From a virus, in the IMG/VR virus record IMGVR_UViG_3300009103_001934, positions 62,001-126,000 of that record: a DNA stretch of 64,000 nt; one strand, 5' to 3'. Positions 33,575 to 42,487 of the stretch are shown piece after piece; position 1 is the first letter of the stretch; the number at the start of each line of letters is the position of its first letter. Under the pieces are notes generated by a model that saw only the letters and a list, made by a program, of their open reading frames with translations, did no database searches and was not told the origin of the DNA. Position numbers and translations under genes: made by a program.

Positions 33575-34156
33575 ATGAGACTAGATCATATAGCTTATAG
33601 ATCGAAAGACAGGAAGAAGACAGCTAAGTTTTTTAAAGATTGTTTCGGTTATAAAGTCGGGGCAGAATTTGATTTGAAATTTGATGACGGCAGCACTACT
33701 GATTGTATAGCCCTTGCTCCTCCCGAAAAAAGGCATGACGAGACGGAAAATTGGATTTTTAAGAAATTAATGGCTACCCACTATGCTGGGCCGTCCGACC
33801 CGCTATACATGGTAGATTGTGAGTTTCATGCTCCCCCTGAGATTTTCGTTAGCGATGGCCCAGCGGGCTCCATAGTAGGTGACTGGGTGGAAGAACGAGG
33901 AGGGATAGGCGGCGTACATCATATGGCTTACCAAGTTGAAGATGTGGCGGCGACCATGCAATTATGGAAAGAGAAAGGGTACGCAGAGTTTTATTCGGAA
34001 GAGCCCTTAGTTTGCGAAGAAACGCACCTTACGCAAGTTTTTTCAAAGCCTTCCGAATTAACAGGGGTAATTTATGAGCTTATTAAAAGGGGTAAGGATA
34101 ATAAAGGGTTTTGCGAAGTCAACGTTAAAGGACTTATGGAAAGCACTAGGAAATGA
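33575..34156 (+). CDS. VOC-family protein, HPPD-like
   Basis: 193 aa. His5 (LDHIAY), His116 (GGVHHMAYQV) and Glu168 (VIYELIKR) are the three iron ligands of 4-hydroxyphenylpyruvate dioxygenase; the tail QVFSKPSELTGVIYELIKR then GFCEVNVKGLMES matches the HPPD C-terminal pattern. Only one VOC domain is present against two in HPPD, so it may be a homodimeric relative with another substrate. Confidence 0.65.
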   Translation: MRLDHIAYRSKDRKKTAKFFKDCFGYKVGAEFDLKFDDGSTTDCIALAPPEKRHDETENWIFKKLMATHYAGPSDPLYMVDCEFHAPPEIFVSDGPAGSIVGDWVEERGGIGGVHHMAYQVEDVAATMQLWKEKGYAEFYSEEPLVCEETHLTQVFSKPSELTGVIYELIKRGKDNKGFCEVNVKGLMESTRK

Positions 34157-34157
34157 T

Positions 34158-35696
34158 ATGAGAGACTTTGAAGGTAGAAATTATATAAACGGAGAGTGGA
34201 GAGCCACTTCAGAAATGTATACCAAAATTAATCCGTCTACGGGTAAAGCTCAGGGAGCGTTCCCCTCGAGTGGGCCAAGTGAGGTAGCTAAAGCTGTACT
34301 GTGTGCGAGAAAGGCCTTTAGAAAATGGAGAAAAGTCAGCAGATTTGTTCGTTCGGATTATATGAATAAGGTGGCGCAATTAATTGAAGAGCGCAGAGAT
34401 AAGCTCGCAAAGGTGATTTCGTTAGAAACTGGAAAAAATTATAATGAATCTATTGCGGAAGTGAATGAGGCCCTACATATGGCCCAATTCGCTTTCGGTT
34501 CTGGCCGCTACCCTCATGGAGAAGCGGTAGCGTCTGAAATTGAGGATAAAGATTCTTATATGCTTCGTAAGCCAAAAGGTGTAATAGCTATAGTAACACC
34601 TTTTAATTTTCCACTAGCTATCGGTATGTTTTGGAATGCCGCACCGGCCCTAGTGGAAGGAAATACGATTGTAATTAAACCAAGTGAAGATGCTCCGATG
34701 TCAACGCAAATGGCTGTCCAAATTTATGCGGACGCTGGTATCCCACGCGGGGTCATTAATATGGTTCACGGTGACGGTACTACTGGTAATCTCTTGGTTC
34801 GTGATGATGTCGATCATATTTGTTTTACTGGTTCTGCCGATGTCGGACAACATATTCGTAAAGTGGCTGCTGAATCTTGGCACAAAACTACCTCCTGCGA
34901 ATTAGGAAGTAAGTCGGCCTGCATCGTTTTCGATGACGTGGAGTTAGACTTGGCCGTGGAAGCGGCGGTAGCAAGCGCATTTAAATTATCTGGACAGAGA
35001 TGCGTTTCTTCTGGACGGATGATCGTTCAAAGGAACATCTTGAATGGGTTCATCGCGAAGTTCGTAGAAAAGGCCTCCAAATTAAAGACGGGTAATCCGT
35101 TTACATCTAATCTCGGTACGTCAGGATGCCCTGACGGTATGGTTTGGGAAGAGTTAGTACCGGATAATAATATTTATTACGGCCCCATAATAAATAAACA
35201 AGGGTTTGAGAAAATAAAAAAATATAACGAGATGGTTAGGGTTGATAGAGATGCTGAAGTCTTACTCGAGCCAAGCTACGAGACAATAAATGATAAAGCT
35301 TTTTATTCGACGCCTATGGTATATAAGAGTGAATGGCGTGGTATTGATGCCCCATATCTCAGGGACGAGGTTTTTGGTCCTCACGTAGCCATTATCCCCT
35401 TTGATACAGTCGAAGACGCGATTCGCATTTATAACGATACGGAATACGGGCTTGCGGTTGGAATCTTGACAAACGACTTCAGGAAAGCTAGGCTTATGCG
35501 GGACGAGTGCGACGCGGGTATGATTTATTGGAATGGTGGTTCTATTGCCGCCGAATCTCATCTTGCTTTTGGTGGTGTTAAGAAGTCTGGAAACGGATTC
35601 CCAAGTGCTGCCAGAACTTTTAGAGCAGTAACCCATGAAATAAGTTGGACGGTTAATCATGCGGATAGATTAACTTTTCCCCAAGGAATGAAATAA
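34158..35696 (+). CDS. Aldehyde dehydrogenase (ALDH superfamily)
   Basis: 512 aa from the ATG at 34158; an upstream in-frame start overlaps the VOC gene. RNYINGEW, VTPFNFPLAIGMFW, FTGSADVGQHI, CELGSKSACIVFDD with catalytic-base Glu248, and SGQRCVSSGR with nucleophile Cys282. The end (TFPQGMK) recalls alpha-aminoadipic semialdehyde dehydrogenase; a P5C or succinate-semialdehyde-type role is also possible. It could finish proline or lysine catabolism together with neighbouring enzymes. Confidence 0.85.
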   Translation: MRDFEGRNYINGEWRATSEMYTKINPSTGKAQGAFPSSGPSEVAKAVLCARKAFRKWRKVSRFVRSDYMNKVAQLIEERRDKLAKVISLETGKNYNESIAEVNEALHMAQFAFGSGRYPHGEAVASEIEDKDSYMLRKPKGVIAIVTPFNFPLAIGMFWNAAPALVEGNTIVIKPSEDAPMSTQMAVQIYADAGIPRGVINMVHGDGTTGNLLVRDDVDHICFTGSADVGQHIRKVAAESWHKTTSCELGSKSACIVFDDVELDLAVEAAVASAFKLSGQRCVSSGRMIVQRNILNGFIAKFVEKASKLKTGNPFTSNLGTSGCPDGMVWEELVPDNNIYYGPIINKQGFEKIKKYNEMVRVDRDAEVLLEPSYETINDKAFYSTPMVYKSEWRGIDAPYLRDEVFGPHVAIIPFDTVEDAIRIYNDTEYGLAVGILTNDFRKARLMRDECDAGMIYWNGGSIAAESHLAFGGVKKSGNGFPSAARTFRAVTHEISWTVNHADRLTFPQGMK

Positions 35697-35697
35697 T

Positions 35698-37299
35698 ATG
35701 AAAGCGAAATCACTTTATACAATTTGCGTTAATCAGGATATACTCAGAAAAACGGGGCATGAATGCATAAGGTCATTTTTTAATGAAGGGATAGAGGGAG
35801 ATCTCTTAGTCGCGTACGAAGGGGGAGACCCAATCAAAAGCGAAATATTGGCGTTGGCGACGAGCGTTGAGTCGGCTAAAAGTAGACTATTATTAGTGCA
35901 CGATTTGGATAAGAATGAAATTCTCAATAAGGTACTTGAGGAAAACAAGGACGTGATTCCGGAAGATTACGGCGGCTCTAACGCAGAGATGAATAGAGGC
36001 AATCTCCCCGAAAGCGCTTTGATAGCGCTAGGAGCTAAAAAATATTTTAAATACAGAGCGTCAAAATGGTGGAGGGTATTTGCAACTTTAGACGCTGCAG
36101 CTAAGCAGCCAGATTACGAATACGTAATACAGATTGATGCGGACGTGGCATTCGTTAAGCCTATAACTCAGGACAAAATAGATTTAGAAATGGAAGACAA
36201 CGCCATACTTTACCACGAAGGCCCACATCGTCAAGGCAAAGTCGAAGATGGGGTTCAAGGCTTGGGGGTAGAAACTTCTTTTACAGTATACAGTAAGGCG
36301 CATGGTGGATATGATATAATTTATAAATTAATGGATAAATTAGTCAGCAAGGATTTTAAGAATTACGATAGATGGGACGATAGCTTTTTGTTGGGCAAAA
36401 TAGTCAACGAAGAAGTAGATTTTAAATGTAGAGATGCTTCCGAAGGGGACGAAACAAAAAATACTGACGTCGTCGATAGGGGGCCGTTCAAAGAGCACGT
36501 TCGTCATTTTAAAGGGCTAAATGGGGGGTGTCCTATAGGTAGAGCAAAACTTGTAACGTACCTTAAAAATAAAGGAGATCAACTTAACTCGGACGCTTAT
36601 AAGGATGCGGTCGAGGAGGAAATAAAATCTCCCACAAGCGTACAAGATATAGCTAAGTATATAGATCACAGTGCTGCGAGCGCAGTTAGTAGGGTACAAA
36701 CCCCGCCCACTAAAACTAGGCTAAGGAATAGTGAGCGATTAAAAAGCGGCAGAATAAAAACCACGGAGGATAAGGGAGTTAAATTAAATTTAGCTTGTGG
36801 GTCCATGTACTTAGAGGGATATATTAATATTGACGATAATAGTCACGCTTCATGGGCGATGGATAATGGCGTGCGAGGAGCGTATTTAGATAAAGTGGAT
36901 AAAGAAGAAAACATATTTGAATTGGAATATGAGGAGGAATCTGTAGATGAAGTTTTATTATCTCATTTTATGATGTATATTGATAGAAATGAAGCTCCGC
37001 GTTTTATAAATAAAATATATAGATGGTTAAAGCCGGGCGGTAAATTTACGGTAGAGACAGGGGATTTAAAAGCGGTGTGTAAAAATATACTTACAAGTAG
37101 TGACCCGGAATATCTTGATGGATTTGACGGAATAAGACAACTGTTTGGCTGGGAACAGTCTTGTTGTCATAAGTGGGCTTGGTGTGAAGATAATTTGAAG
37201 CCGCTATTCGTGAGCGCAGGCTTTAGCGAGATCTCAATCGAGCGCGGAATTTATCATAAAAATCCAAAAAGAGATTTTATAATAGAAGGGATAAAATAG
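35698..37299 (+). CDS. Fusion: GT-A glycosyltransferase plus SAM methyltransferase
   Basis: 533 aa. Residues 1-300 form a GT-A domain with YEYVIQIDADVAFVKP (DxD) and a WDDSFLLGKI acceptor segment. A linker (about 300-360) leads to a methyltransferase domain: LNLACGSMYLEGYINIDD (SAM loop) and RWLKPGGKFTVETGD. The two halves could add and then methylate a sugar. Short, degenerate neighbours were not seen, so this is a true fusion. Confidence 0.75.
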   Translation: MKAKSLYTICVNQDILRKTGHECIRSFFNEGIEGDLLVAYEGGDPIKSEILALATSVESAKSRLLLVHDLDKNEILNKVLEENKDVIPEDYGGSNAEMNRGNLPESALIALGAKKYFKYRASKWWRVFATLDAAAKQPDYEYVIQIDADVAFVKPITQDKIDLEMEDNAILYHEGPHRQGKVEDGVQGLGVETSFTVYSKAHGGYDIIYKLMDKLVSKDFKNYDRWDDSFLLGKIVNEEVDFKCRDASEGDETKNTDVVDRGPFKEHVRHFKGLNGGCPIGRAKLVTYLKNKGDQLNSDAYKDAVEEEIKSPTSVQDIAKYIDHSAASAVSRVQTPPTKTRLRNSERLKSGRIKTTEDKGVKLNLACGSMYLEGYINIDDNSHASWAMDNGVRGAYLDKVDKEENIFELEYEEESVDEVLLSHFMMYIDRNEAPRFINKIYRWLKPGGKFTVETGDLKAVCKNILTSSDPEYLDGFDGIRQLFGWEQSCCHKWAWCEDNLKPLFVSAGFSEISIERGIYHKNPKRDFIIEGIK

Positions 37300-37302
37300 C
37301 CC

Positions 37303-38424
37303 ATGGATCCAATTATAAATAAATCAGCAGATAGAGTAATTCCCGTCGCTCAACCATTTATAGGTAAGCAGGAAACCAAAGCGGTATCTGATTTGGTTGA
37401 GAGCGGGTGGATTTCTCAGGGACAGAAAGTTAATGACTTTGAAAGGGTATTCTCTCGTTCGCACGGTAAGCAATATGGTTCAGCTTGCAACTCGGGCACA
37501 ACGGCTCTGCATTTAGCCTTAGCCGTATGCGATGTGTCTGAGGGCGACGAAGTTATAATGCCCGATTTCACCATGATTGCTCTAGCGAACGCGGTACTTC
37601 TTACGGGGGGTACTCCCGTATTTGCCGATGTGACTTACGGTGTAGGAAATTTGAATCTTGAATTAATTAAGGCCAAAATAACAAATAAAACTAAAGCTGT
37701 TATTGTAGTTCATACTTACGGAGAGCCTATAGATGATATTATAGAAATAAGCACTTACCTAAAGGGGAGAGGAATAGCTCTCATAGAGGACTGCGCTGAA
37801 TCTCATTACGCTGTACATAAATCTGGTCGAGTAGTAGGTTCTTTCGGCGACTTAGCAGTTTTTAGCTTCTATGCAAATAAAAATATCACCACGGGTGAAG
37901 GGGGAATGGTAACAACGGACGATAAGGAAGTAAAAGATAGATTGGATAGAGTAAGGATGCACGCTTTCACTCCGGGAATGCACTTTACTCATACGGAGAG
38001 GGCTTTCGGGTATAGAATGACAAATATGCAAGCGGCTATGGGTATTGTCCAGCATAATAGACATGAAGAGTTTATGACTTACAGAGGGAGCTTAAGGAGA
38101 AGATACGAAAACAATCTTAAGGATATACCAGCGAACTTCTTAGAAATACCCCCGACGACAGCTAGTTCTGCTTGGTGGATTATGCCGATCCTAGCAGATG
38201 GACATAGAGATTCTATGCGCATAGCGTTAGCAGATAACGGGATAGAAACGAGAACGTATTTTTTCCCGATGCACACGCAGGCTTTTTTAACCGAGTATAG
38301 CTCTGGAGCGTACCCTATATCAGATAAACTGGGGCAGATCGGGTTCTATTTACCATTAAACCCAACCCTGTCTTTTGACGATATAGATTATATTTCTGAG
38401 GTGCTAGTTAACTATAATAAATAA
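37303..38424 (+). CDS. DegT/DnrJ/EryC1-type sugar aminotransferase
   Basis: 373 aa. QPFIGKQETKAVSDLVESGWISQG, SACNSGTTALHLAL, EVIMPDFTMIALANAV, ALIEDCAESHYA and FSFYANKNITTGEGG with PLP Lys193. Close to perosamine/4-amino-4,6-dideoxysugar synthases. It would add an amino group to a nucleotide keto-sugar. Confidence 0.88.
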   Translation: MDPIINKSADRVIPVAQPFIGKQETKAVSDLVESGWISQGQKVNDFERVFSRSHGKQYGSACNSGTTALHLALAVCDVSEGDEVIMPDFTMIALANAVLLTGGTPVFADVTYGVGNLNLELIKAKITNKTKAVIVVHTYGEPIDDIIEISTYLKGRGIALIEDCAESHYAVHKSGRVVGSFGDLAVFSFYANKNITTGEGGMVTTDDKEVKDRLDRVRMHAFTPGMHFTHTERAFGYRMTNMQAAMGIVQHNRHEEFMTYRGSLRRRYENNLKDIPANFLEIPPTTASSAWWIMPILADGHRDSMRIALADNGIETRTYFFPMHTQAFLTEYSSGAYPISDKLGQIGFYLPLNPTLSFDDIDYISEVLVNYNK

Positions 38425-38433
38425 GGAAAAAAC

Positions 38434-38766
38434 ATGGAAGAAAATAATAAACAAGAAAATAACGAGGAGAACGTGGGGCTACCTAAGTTCAGCGATCTAG
38501 ACAAAAATGATGACGGAGTCCTGTCTCAAGAGGAGTATTCTGGCGCAGCGCCCGACCTTCCTCAACTACAAGATAGTGGCCCAGCAAGCGTCTGGAGATC
38601 TAAACACGGTTATTCTCTTAACGTTGACCCTCAAGCTTGGGGCCTAACCGAAGAAGAAGCGTTCAAGGCCCTATCCGAAGCAGAACAAAATAAAAGCTGG
38701 GACGACCCGCAAGTGGACGCGGACAGCGTTTTGCGAGCGGCACAGAACAGAAAATCAGGAATGTAG
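38434..38766 (+). CDS. EF-hand protein
   Basis: 110 aa. DLDKNDDGVLSQEEY is a canonical 12-residue EF-hand loop (D-x-N-x-D-G-x-L-x-x-x-E). The rest is acidic and probably disordered until a compact C-terminus. Calcium binding is likely; role unknown. An AAGGA-like site precedes the ATG. Confidence 0.65.
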   Translation: MEENNKQENNEENVGLPKFSDLDKNDDGVLSQEEYSGAAPDLPQLQDSGPASVWRSKHGYSLNVDPQAWGLTEEEAFKALSEAEQNKSWDDPQVDADSVLRAAQNRKSGM

Positions 38767-38770
38767 TTAT

Positions 38771-39043
38771 ATGATAGATATCGACAAAATTGATTTTGAA
38801 GACAGTTGGGATAAAGCCGAGCCGCCCGACCCGTTAGCGTTCGATTCTCGTAACGGTTGGGGCATATGGGTAAAATGGTTAGGTTACGTGCACGAAGAAA
38901 CTGGGAAAAAGCTCACAAAAGAAAAAGCTTTAGAAATGTGCAAAGAAGAAGACGACGCGCATCACTACAAGGATCATGTCGGGTTTAGACCTAGGCGCAT
39001 TTTTGAAGCTCGTGGCTGGAAGTGTTTAGACTGCAGGAGCTAA
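38771..39043 (+). CDS. Hypothetical protein
   Basis: 90 aa, acidic N-terminus, C-terminal GWKCLDCRS. LTKEKALEMCKEEDDAHHYKDHVGFRPRR is conserved-looking, but no family was recognised. Confidence 0.5.
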   Translation: MIDIDKIDFEDSWDKAEPPDPLAFDSRNGWGIWVKWLGYVHEETGKKLTKEKALEMCKEEDDAHHYKDHVGFRPRRIFEARGWKCLDCRS

Positions 39044-39045
39044 AT

Positions 39046-39696
39046 ATGGAAGTTGAAACGTATTTGCTTCAATCAAAAGCCGACGCAGAAGCACGACAAG
39101 TTAGAATAGAGCCAGTGTGTCTCGAAAATCATGAGCGTGACCCTCTTAAAACGGGAGGTTTTACTAGGCATTACATGATGCTTTATGCTCTAGTTTATGG
39201 CATGGAAGCCAAAAATGTTTTTGAATTTGGTATGGGGTTTACCACGCAAACCATATTTGAAGCATTAAAAAGTACGGGCGGGCGACTTACTACGGTTGAC
39301 TTAAGAAGTAAAGAGCATTTTGGTGAACTCCCTATCTTTAAAAATGACCTAGGAGCATGGGTATACCACAACGGAAAGTCTGGAGAGGTAGTCCCGCAGA
39401 TCGATCATTCTCCGTACGATATTGTACTTCATGATGGCTCTCACAATCCAGAGGAGGTAACGGAAGATTTAAATAATATTCTTCCTTATATAAAAAAGGG
39501 CGGGCTTTTGTTAGTGCATGATACGAATCATTACGCGCTGGGAGTGCGCATGATGAGCGGAGTCGAAGGTAGCGACCTAAAAGACTACCAGTACGAAATA
39601 CTAACATTACCTTACAGTTTCGGATTAACTATTATAAGGCTGTTAAGCTCTAAGACTGACGAGGAAGTTGAAATAAATTGGCAACCTAAGAAATAA
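39046..39696 (+). CDS. SAM-dependent methyltransferase (Methyltransf_24-like)
   Basis: 216 aa from the ATG at 39046, just after the previous stop. NVFEFGMGFTTQTIFEAL is the SAM loop, YDIVLHDGSHNPEEV the metal/catalytic segment, and GGLLLVHDTNH the late motif. Probably another sugar O-methyltransferase. Confidence 0.75.
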   Translation: MEVETYLLQSKADAEARQVRIEPVCLENHERDPLKTGGFTRHYMMLYALVYGMEAKNVFEFGMGFTTQTIFEALKSTGGRLTTVDLRSKEHFGELPIFKNDLGAWVYHNGKSGEVVPQIDHSPYDIVLHDGSHNPEEVTEDLNNILPYIKKGGLLLVHDTNHYALGVRMMSGVEGSDLKDYQYEILTLPYSFGLTIIRLLSSKTDEEVEINWQPKK

Positions 39697-39701
39697 ATAT
39701 T

Positions 39702-39803
39702 ATGGCAAACAAAGAAAAAAGAAAAAAAGAGAAAAAGAAAACCCCCAAATTAACCCCAGCAGAGAAGCGGAAGAAAAAAAGAGAAAAGAAGAGACAAAAG
39801 TGA
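39702..39803 (+). CDS. Very basic small protein
   Basis: 33 aa, more than half lysine/arginine. Overlaps the next GTG start. Expression is plausible from spacing only. Confidence 0.35.
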   Translation: MANKEKRKKEKKKTPKLTPAEKRKKKREKKRQK

Positions 39804-40438
39804 GAAAAAAAGTACTAATAGATATTGGTTCAAACGTCGGAGATTCAATAAGGCTCTTTAAGGAGCATCTTGGGCCGTTTGACGAGATATTCGCTTTTGA
39901 ACCGAACCCCCACCACTTTATTCTTTACGATGATTTTCCAGATGTAAAATTAAATACGGCAGCGGCGTGGACTTACGACGGAAAGATTAAATTTAATATA
40001 TACAACGATAAAAACATGGCTTGTTCGGGCTTATACCAAAGAGAGAATATGCAAGCGGAAGAAATAGAGGTAGATTGTCTGGACATTTCTAATTGGCTGA
40101 ATCGGAATATAGGTTACGGTCACGCTCCCGAAAGAAAGGATGATTACGTCATCATGAAAGTCGATATTGAAGGAGCAGAGTTTAAAGTGATAGAGCACCT
40201 TCTTAAAAATGGAGGTCTTGAATATGTTAACCAGCTTTATGTAGAGCATCACAAGCGAGGAAGAAACACGGCTCGAGGCGGAGGAGGAGGAGACGGTAAA
40301 GGAAAAACTGGAAATATTATCAGAGATGAATATTGGGAAGCAAGTAAATTACGTACGCAGTTGTCTTCTTTAAACTTTGATAGATTAGAATTTTCTAAAA
40401 GCGATTTGGCGCTATTGTTTAAAAACGACATGTTATGA
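39800..40438 (+). CDS. FkbM-family methyltransferase
   Basis: 212 aa, GTG start. LIDIGSNVGDSIRLF is the SAM loop, FAFEPNPHHF the second motif and MKVDIEGAEFKVIEHLL the FkbM signature. Has a glycine-rich insertion near residue 155. Overlaps the HAD gene by 4 nt. Confidence 0.85.
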   Translation: MRKKVLIDIGSNVGDSIRLFKEHLGPFDEIFAFEPNPHHFILYDDFPDVKLNTAAAWTYDGKIKFNIYNDKNMACSGLYQRENMQAEEIEVDCLDISNWLNRNIGYGHAPERKDDYVIMKVDIEGAEFKVIEHLLKNGGLEYVNQLYVEHHKRGRNTARGGGGGDGKGKTGNIIRDEYWEASKLRTQLSSLNFDRLEFSKSDLALLFKNDML

Positions 40439-40851
40439 GAAATCAACATCCAGAAGCAGAACAATATAGGCAACTAGCAAAAGACATGCATTTTCATGAG
40501 TCAAAAAAGTTGTCTTCTGACGATAGGCAGGTAGTGTTAGTGGATATTGACGAGACAATTTGTTTTTACCCAGACAAGAGGCAATATAACCTCGCCGAAC
40601 CGAGTCACGAAAATATAGCAAAAATAAATAAGATGTATGACGAGGGCTGGTATGTAGTCTATTGGACTGCCAGAGGCGGCTCCCAAAAATCTATTTCGTT
40701 GGGTAAGTGTTATTATGAGTTTACTTGGAAGCAGCTAGAATCATGGGGTTGTAAATTCCATGACCTTTCAACAGGATCAAAAGGTAAATACATTAAGCCA
40801 GCTTGTGATCTGGTGATAGACGATAAGGCGAAAAGAATTGAAGAAATATGA
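40435..40851 (+). CDS. HAD phosphatase, capsule-biosynthesis type
   Basis: 138 aa. VVLVDIDETICFYPDKRQYN gives the DxDxT nucleophile motif, YVVYWTARGG motif II, and a late DLVIDDKAKR motif IV. Small cap-less HAD like EcbF/BcbF proteins. A heptose-bisphosphate phosphatase role is possible given the Hld-like genes (inference). Confidence 0.75.
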   Translation: MRNQHPEAEQYRQLAKDMHFHESKKLSSDDRQVVLVDIDETICFYPDKRQYNLAEPSHENIAKINKMYDEGWYVVYWTARGGSQKSISLGKCYYEFTWKQLESWGCKFHDLSTGSKGKYIKPACDLVIDDKAKRIEEI

Positions 40852-41069
40852 AAAAAACAATACTAATAATGATCGTGGCCGTAGGCTTTTCTACGGGCTG
40901 TATAACTAAAACTGGAACCGGCGCGCTTGCTGGTGGAGCGTTAGGGGCGCTTGCTGGGCAAGCAATTGGCAAGGATACCAAGGGTACTTTAATCGGCGCA
41001 GGAGTTGGTGCTGCGCTGGGAGGAGCGCTAGGAAACCAAGAGGACGCGAAAGACAAGAACAAGAAATGA
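40848..41069 (+). CDS. Glycine-zipper lipoprotein
   Basis: 73 aa. Lipobox FSTGC, then GALAGGALGALAGQAIG and LIGAGVGAALGGALG glycine-zipper helices, as in SlyB-like and 17-kDa antigen family proteins. Probable outer-membrane or membrane-inserting small protein; coupled to its neighbours by ATGA overlaps. Confidence 0.68.
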   Translation: MKKTILIMIVAVGFSTGCITKTGTGALAGGALGALAGQAIGKDTKGTLIGAGVGAALGGALGNQEDAKDKNKK

Positions 41070-41233
41070 ATAAAGTTAAATGCGATATACTAATGGCTAT
41101 GTATAGGAGCGTCGATAGACAAAACTCACATATTGCACGGGGCAATCATGATAGCGCCGAAGCCGAAAAGTGGTTACAAGTCAATCTTCGTCATAATTTT
41201 AATGAAGTAGATAAAAGGAGAGACGATGACTAA
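41066..41233 (+). CDS. Hypothetical protein
   Basis: 55 aa, soluble. ATGA coupled at both ends. No family recognised. Confidence 0.5.
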   Translation: MNKVKCDILMAMYRSVDRQNSHIARGNHDSAEAEKWLQVNLRHNFNEVDKRRDDD

Positions 41234-41366
41234 AAATAGCTTTGTTTATCAGCGCGAAGGAGTTAGGAAGAAAACTCGACAAGGAGCAGGAAGACGCAGT
41301 AAGGGTATGAAAAAATATAGGGGTCAAGGAGGGCCGCGAAAAAGATGTAAACTGTCTAAAAAATGA
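41226..41366 (+). CDS. Small basic phage protein
   Basis: 46 aa. VRKKTRQGAGRRSKGMKKYRGQGGP resembles a short arginine/glycine-rich protein found in several phage groups. An AAAAGGAGAG Shine-Dalgarno-like site is 3-12 nt upstream of the ATG, one of the few good SD sites here. Confidence 0.55.
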   Translation: MTKNSFVYQREGVRKKTRQGAGRRSKGMKKYRGQGGPRKRCKLSKK

Positions 41367-42487
41367 GAGCAATAGTACTAGGAGTAGGGAGAATGGGGAC
41401 AGCCATCGCTTATGCGATGGACAAGTTTGGGTTTGAGGTGACAGGTATGGACACAAACCCAGATGCGGCAAAAAATATGCCGTTTAAAATAAATAATCAG
41501 CCCGACCCTAGAAATGACTTTTTCATCGTAAAGGACGCAGAAGACATTTGCGACGGAATAGTAGCGAGCGGGCCTAGGCCAGATGTTGTTATTAGTAGTT
41601 TACCCTATCACCAAACAGAAGTGGTGGGAAAATGGTGCGTGGATAATGAGGTTCGTTACTGTGACTTGGGGGGCAGAGTAGACGTTTCTAAAAATATTAA
41701 CGACCACGCTAAACAATTTGCTACTCGCCCAGTGTTTACGGATTTAGGTCTGGCCCCGGGTTGGGTAAATATTTTAGCCGAACAAGGGTACAAAGAACTA
41801 AACGGGCCAGCGGATGATACACATATTGAAATGATGGTCGGAGGTTTACCGGATTATTTAAAAAGCTCGAAAAACCCTTTGCGTTATGCAGTTACTTGGT
41901 CTGTTGACGGATTAATTAATGAATATAGGGATGATTGTCTCGTGCTTGAGAATGGGCAAATAAAAATCGTAAAAGGAATGGAGGGCTTAGAGCAAGTGGA
42001 GGGTGAAAAGTTCGGCCCGATGGAGGCTTTTTATACTAGCGGCGGAGCTTCGCATTCTATTTATTCCATGCAAGCTCGTGGGGTTAAGAATTGTTCATAT
42101 AAAACTCTGAGATATAAAGGGCATAGAGATATTGTTAAATTTTTGATTAGAGATTGCAATTTGGCTGACGAGACATTAAATAAAATTTTTCTTGAAGGCT
42201 GTGGGACGACAAATAAGGACGAGGTTATTATTGTAGCTAGAGTGAAAAGGGGCAATAGAGCTTGGGTGGAAGAAAAGGTTATTAAAGCTGATGATAAATT
42301 TACAGCTATGCAAAAAGCTACAGCGTTTTCAATTTCGTCTGTCGCAGCGATAATGGCTGAAGGAAAATTGGAGGGAAATAAAGAACAACACAGGGATTAT
42401 TGGACTCAATATCCAAAAGCTTTATCCTATGCGGACGTACCGTTTGATAAGTTTAATGCTAATTTAAAGTTTTTGTTGGAGCCATGA
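41363..42487 (+). CDS. Saccharopine dehydrogenase-like oxidoreductase
   Basis: 374 aa. AIVLGVGRMGTAIAYAM is the NAD(P) loop, DVVISSLPYHQTEVVGKWC and VFTDLGLAPGWVNILAEQG are signatures of the saccharopine/lysine 6-dehydrogenase family, where substrates are lysine-derived imines or related diamino acids. The exact substrate is open. With the ALDH it could oxidise an amino acid to a carboxylate via a semialdehyde (inference). Confidence 0.8.
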   Translation: MRAIVLGVGRMGTAIAYAMDKFGFEVTGMDTNPDAAKNMPFKINNQPDPRNDFFIVKDAEDICDGIVASGPRPDVVISSLPYHQTEVVGKWCVDNEVRYCDLGGRVDVSKNINDHAKQFATRPVFTDLGLAPGWVNILAEQGYKELNGPADDTHIEMMVGGLPDYLKSSKNPLRYAVTWSVDGLINEYRDDCLVLENGQIKIVKGMEGLEQVEGEKFGPMEAFYTSGGASHSIYSMQARGVKNCSYKTLRYKGHRDIVKFLIRDCNLADETLNKIFLEGCGTTNKDEVIIVARVKRGNRAWVEEKVIKADDKFTAMQKATAFSISSVAAIMAEGKLEGNKEQHRDYWTQYPKALSYADVPFDKFNANLKFLLEP

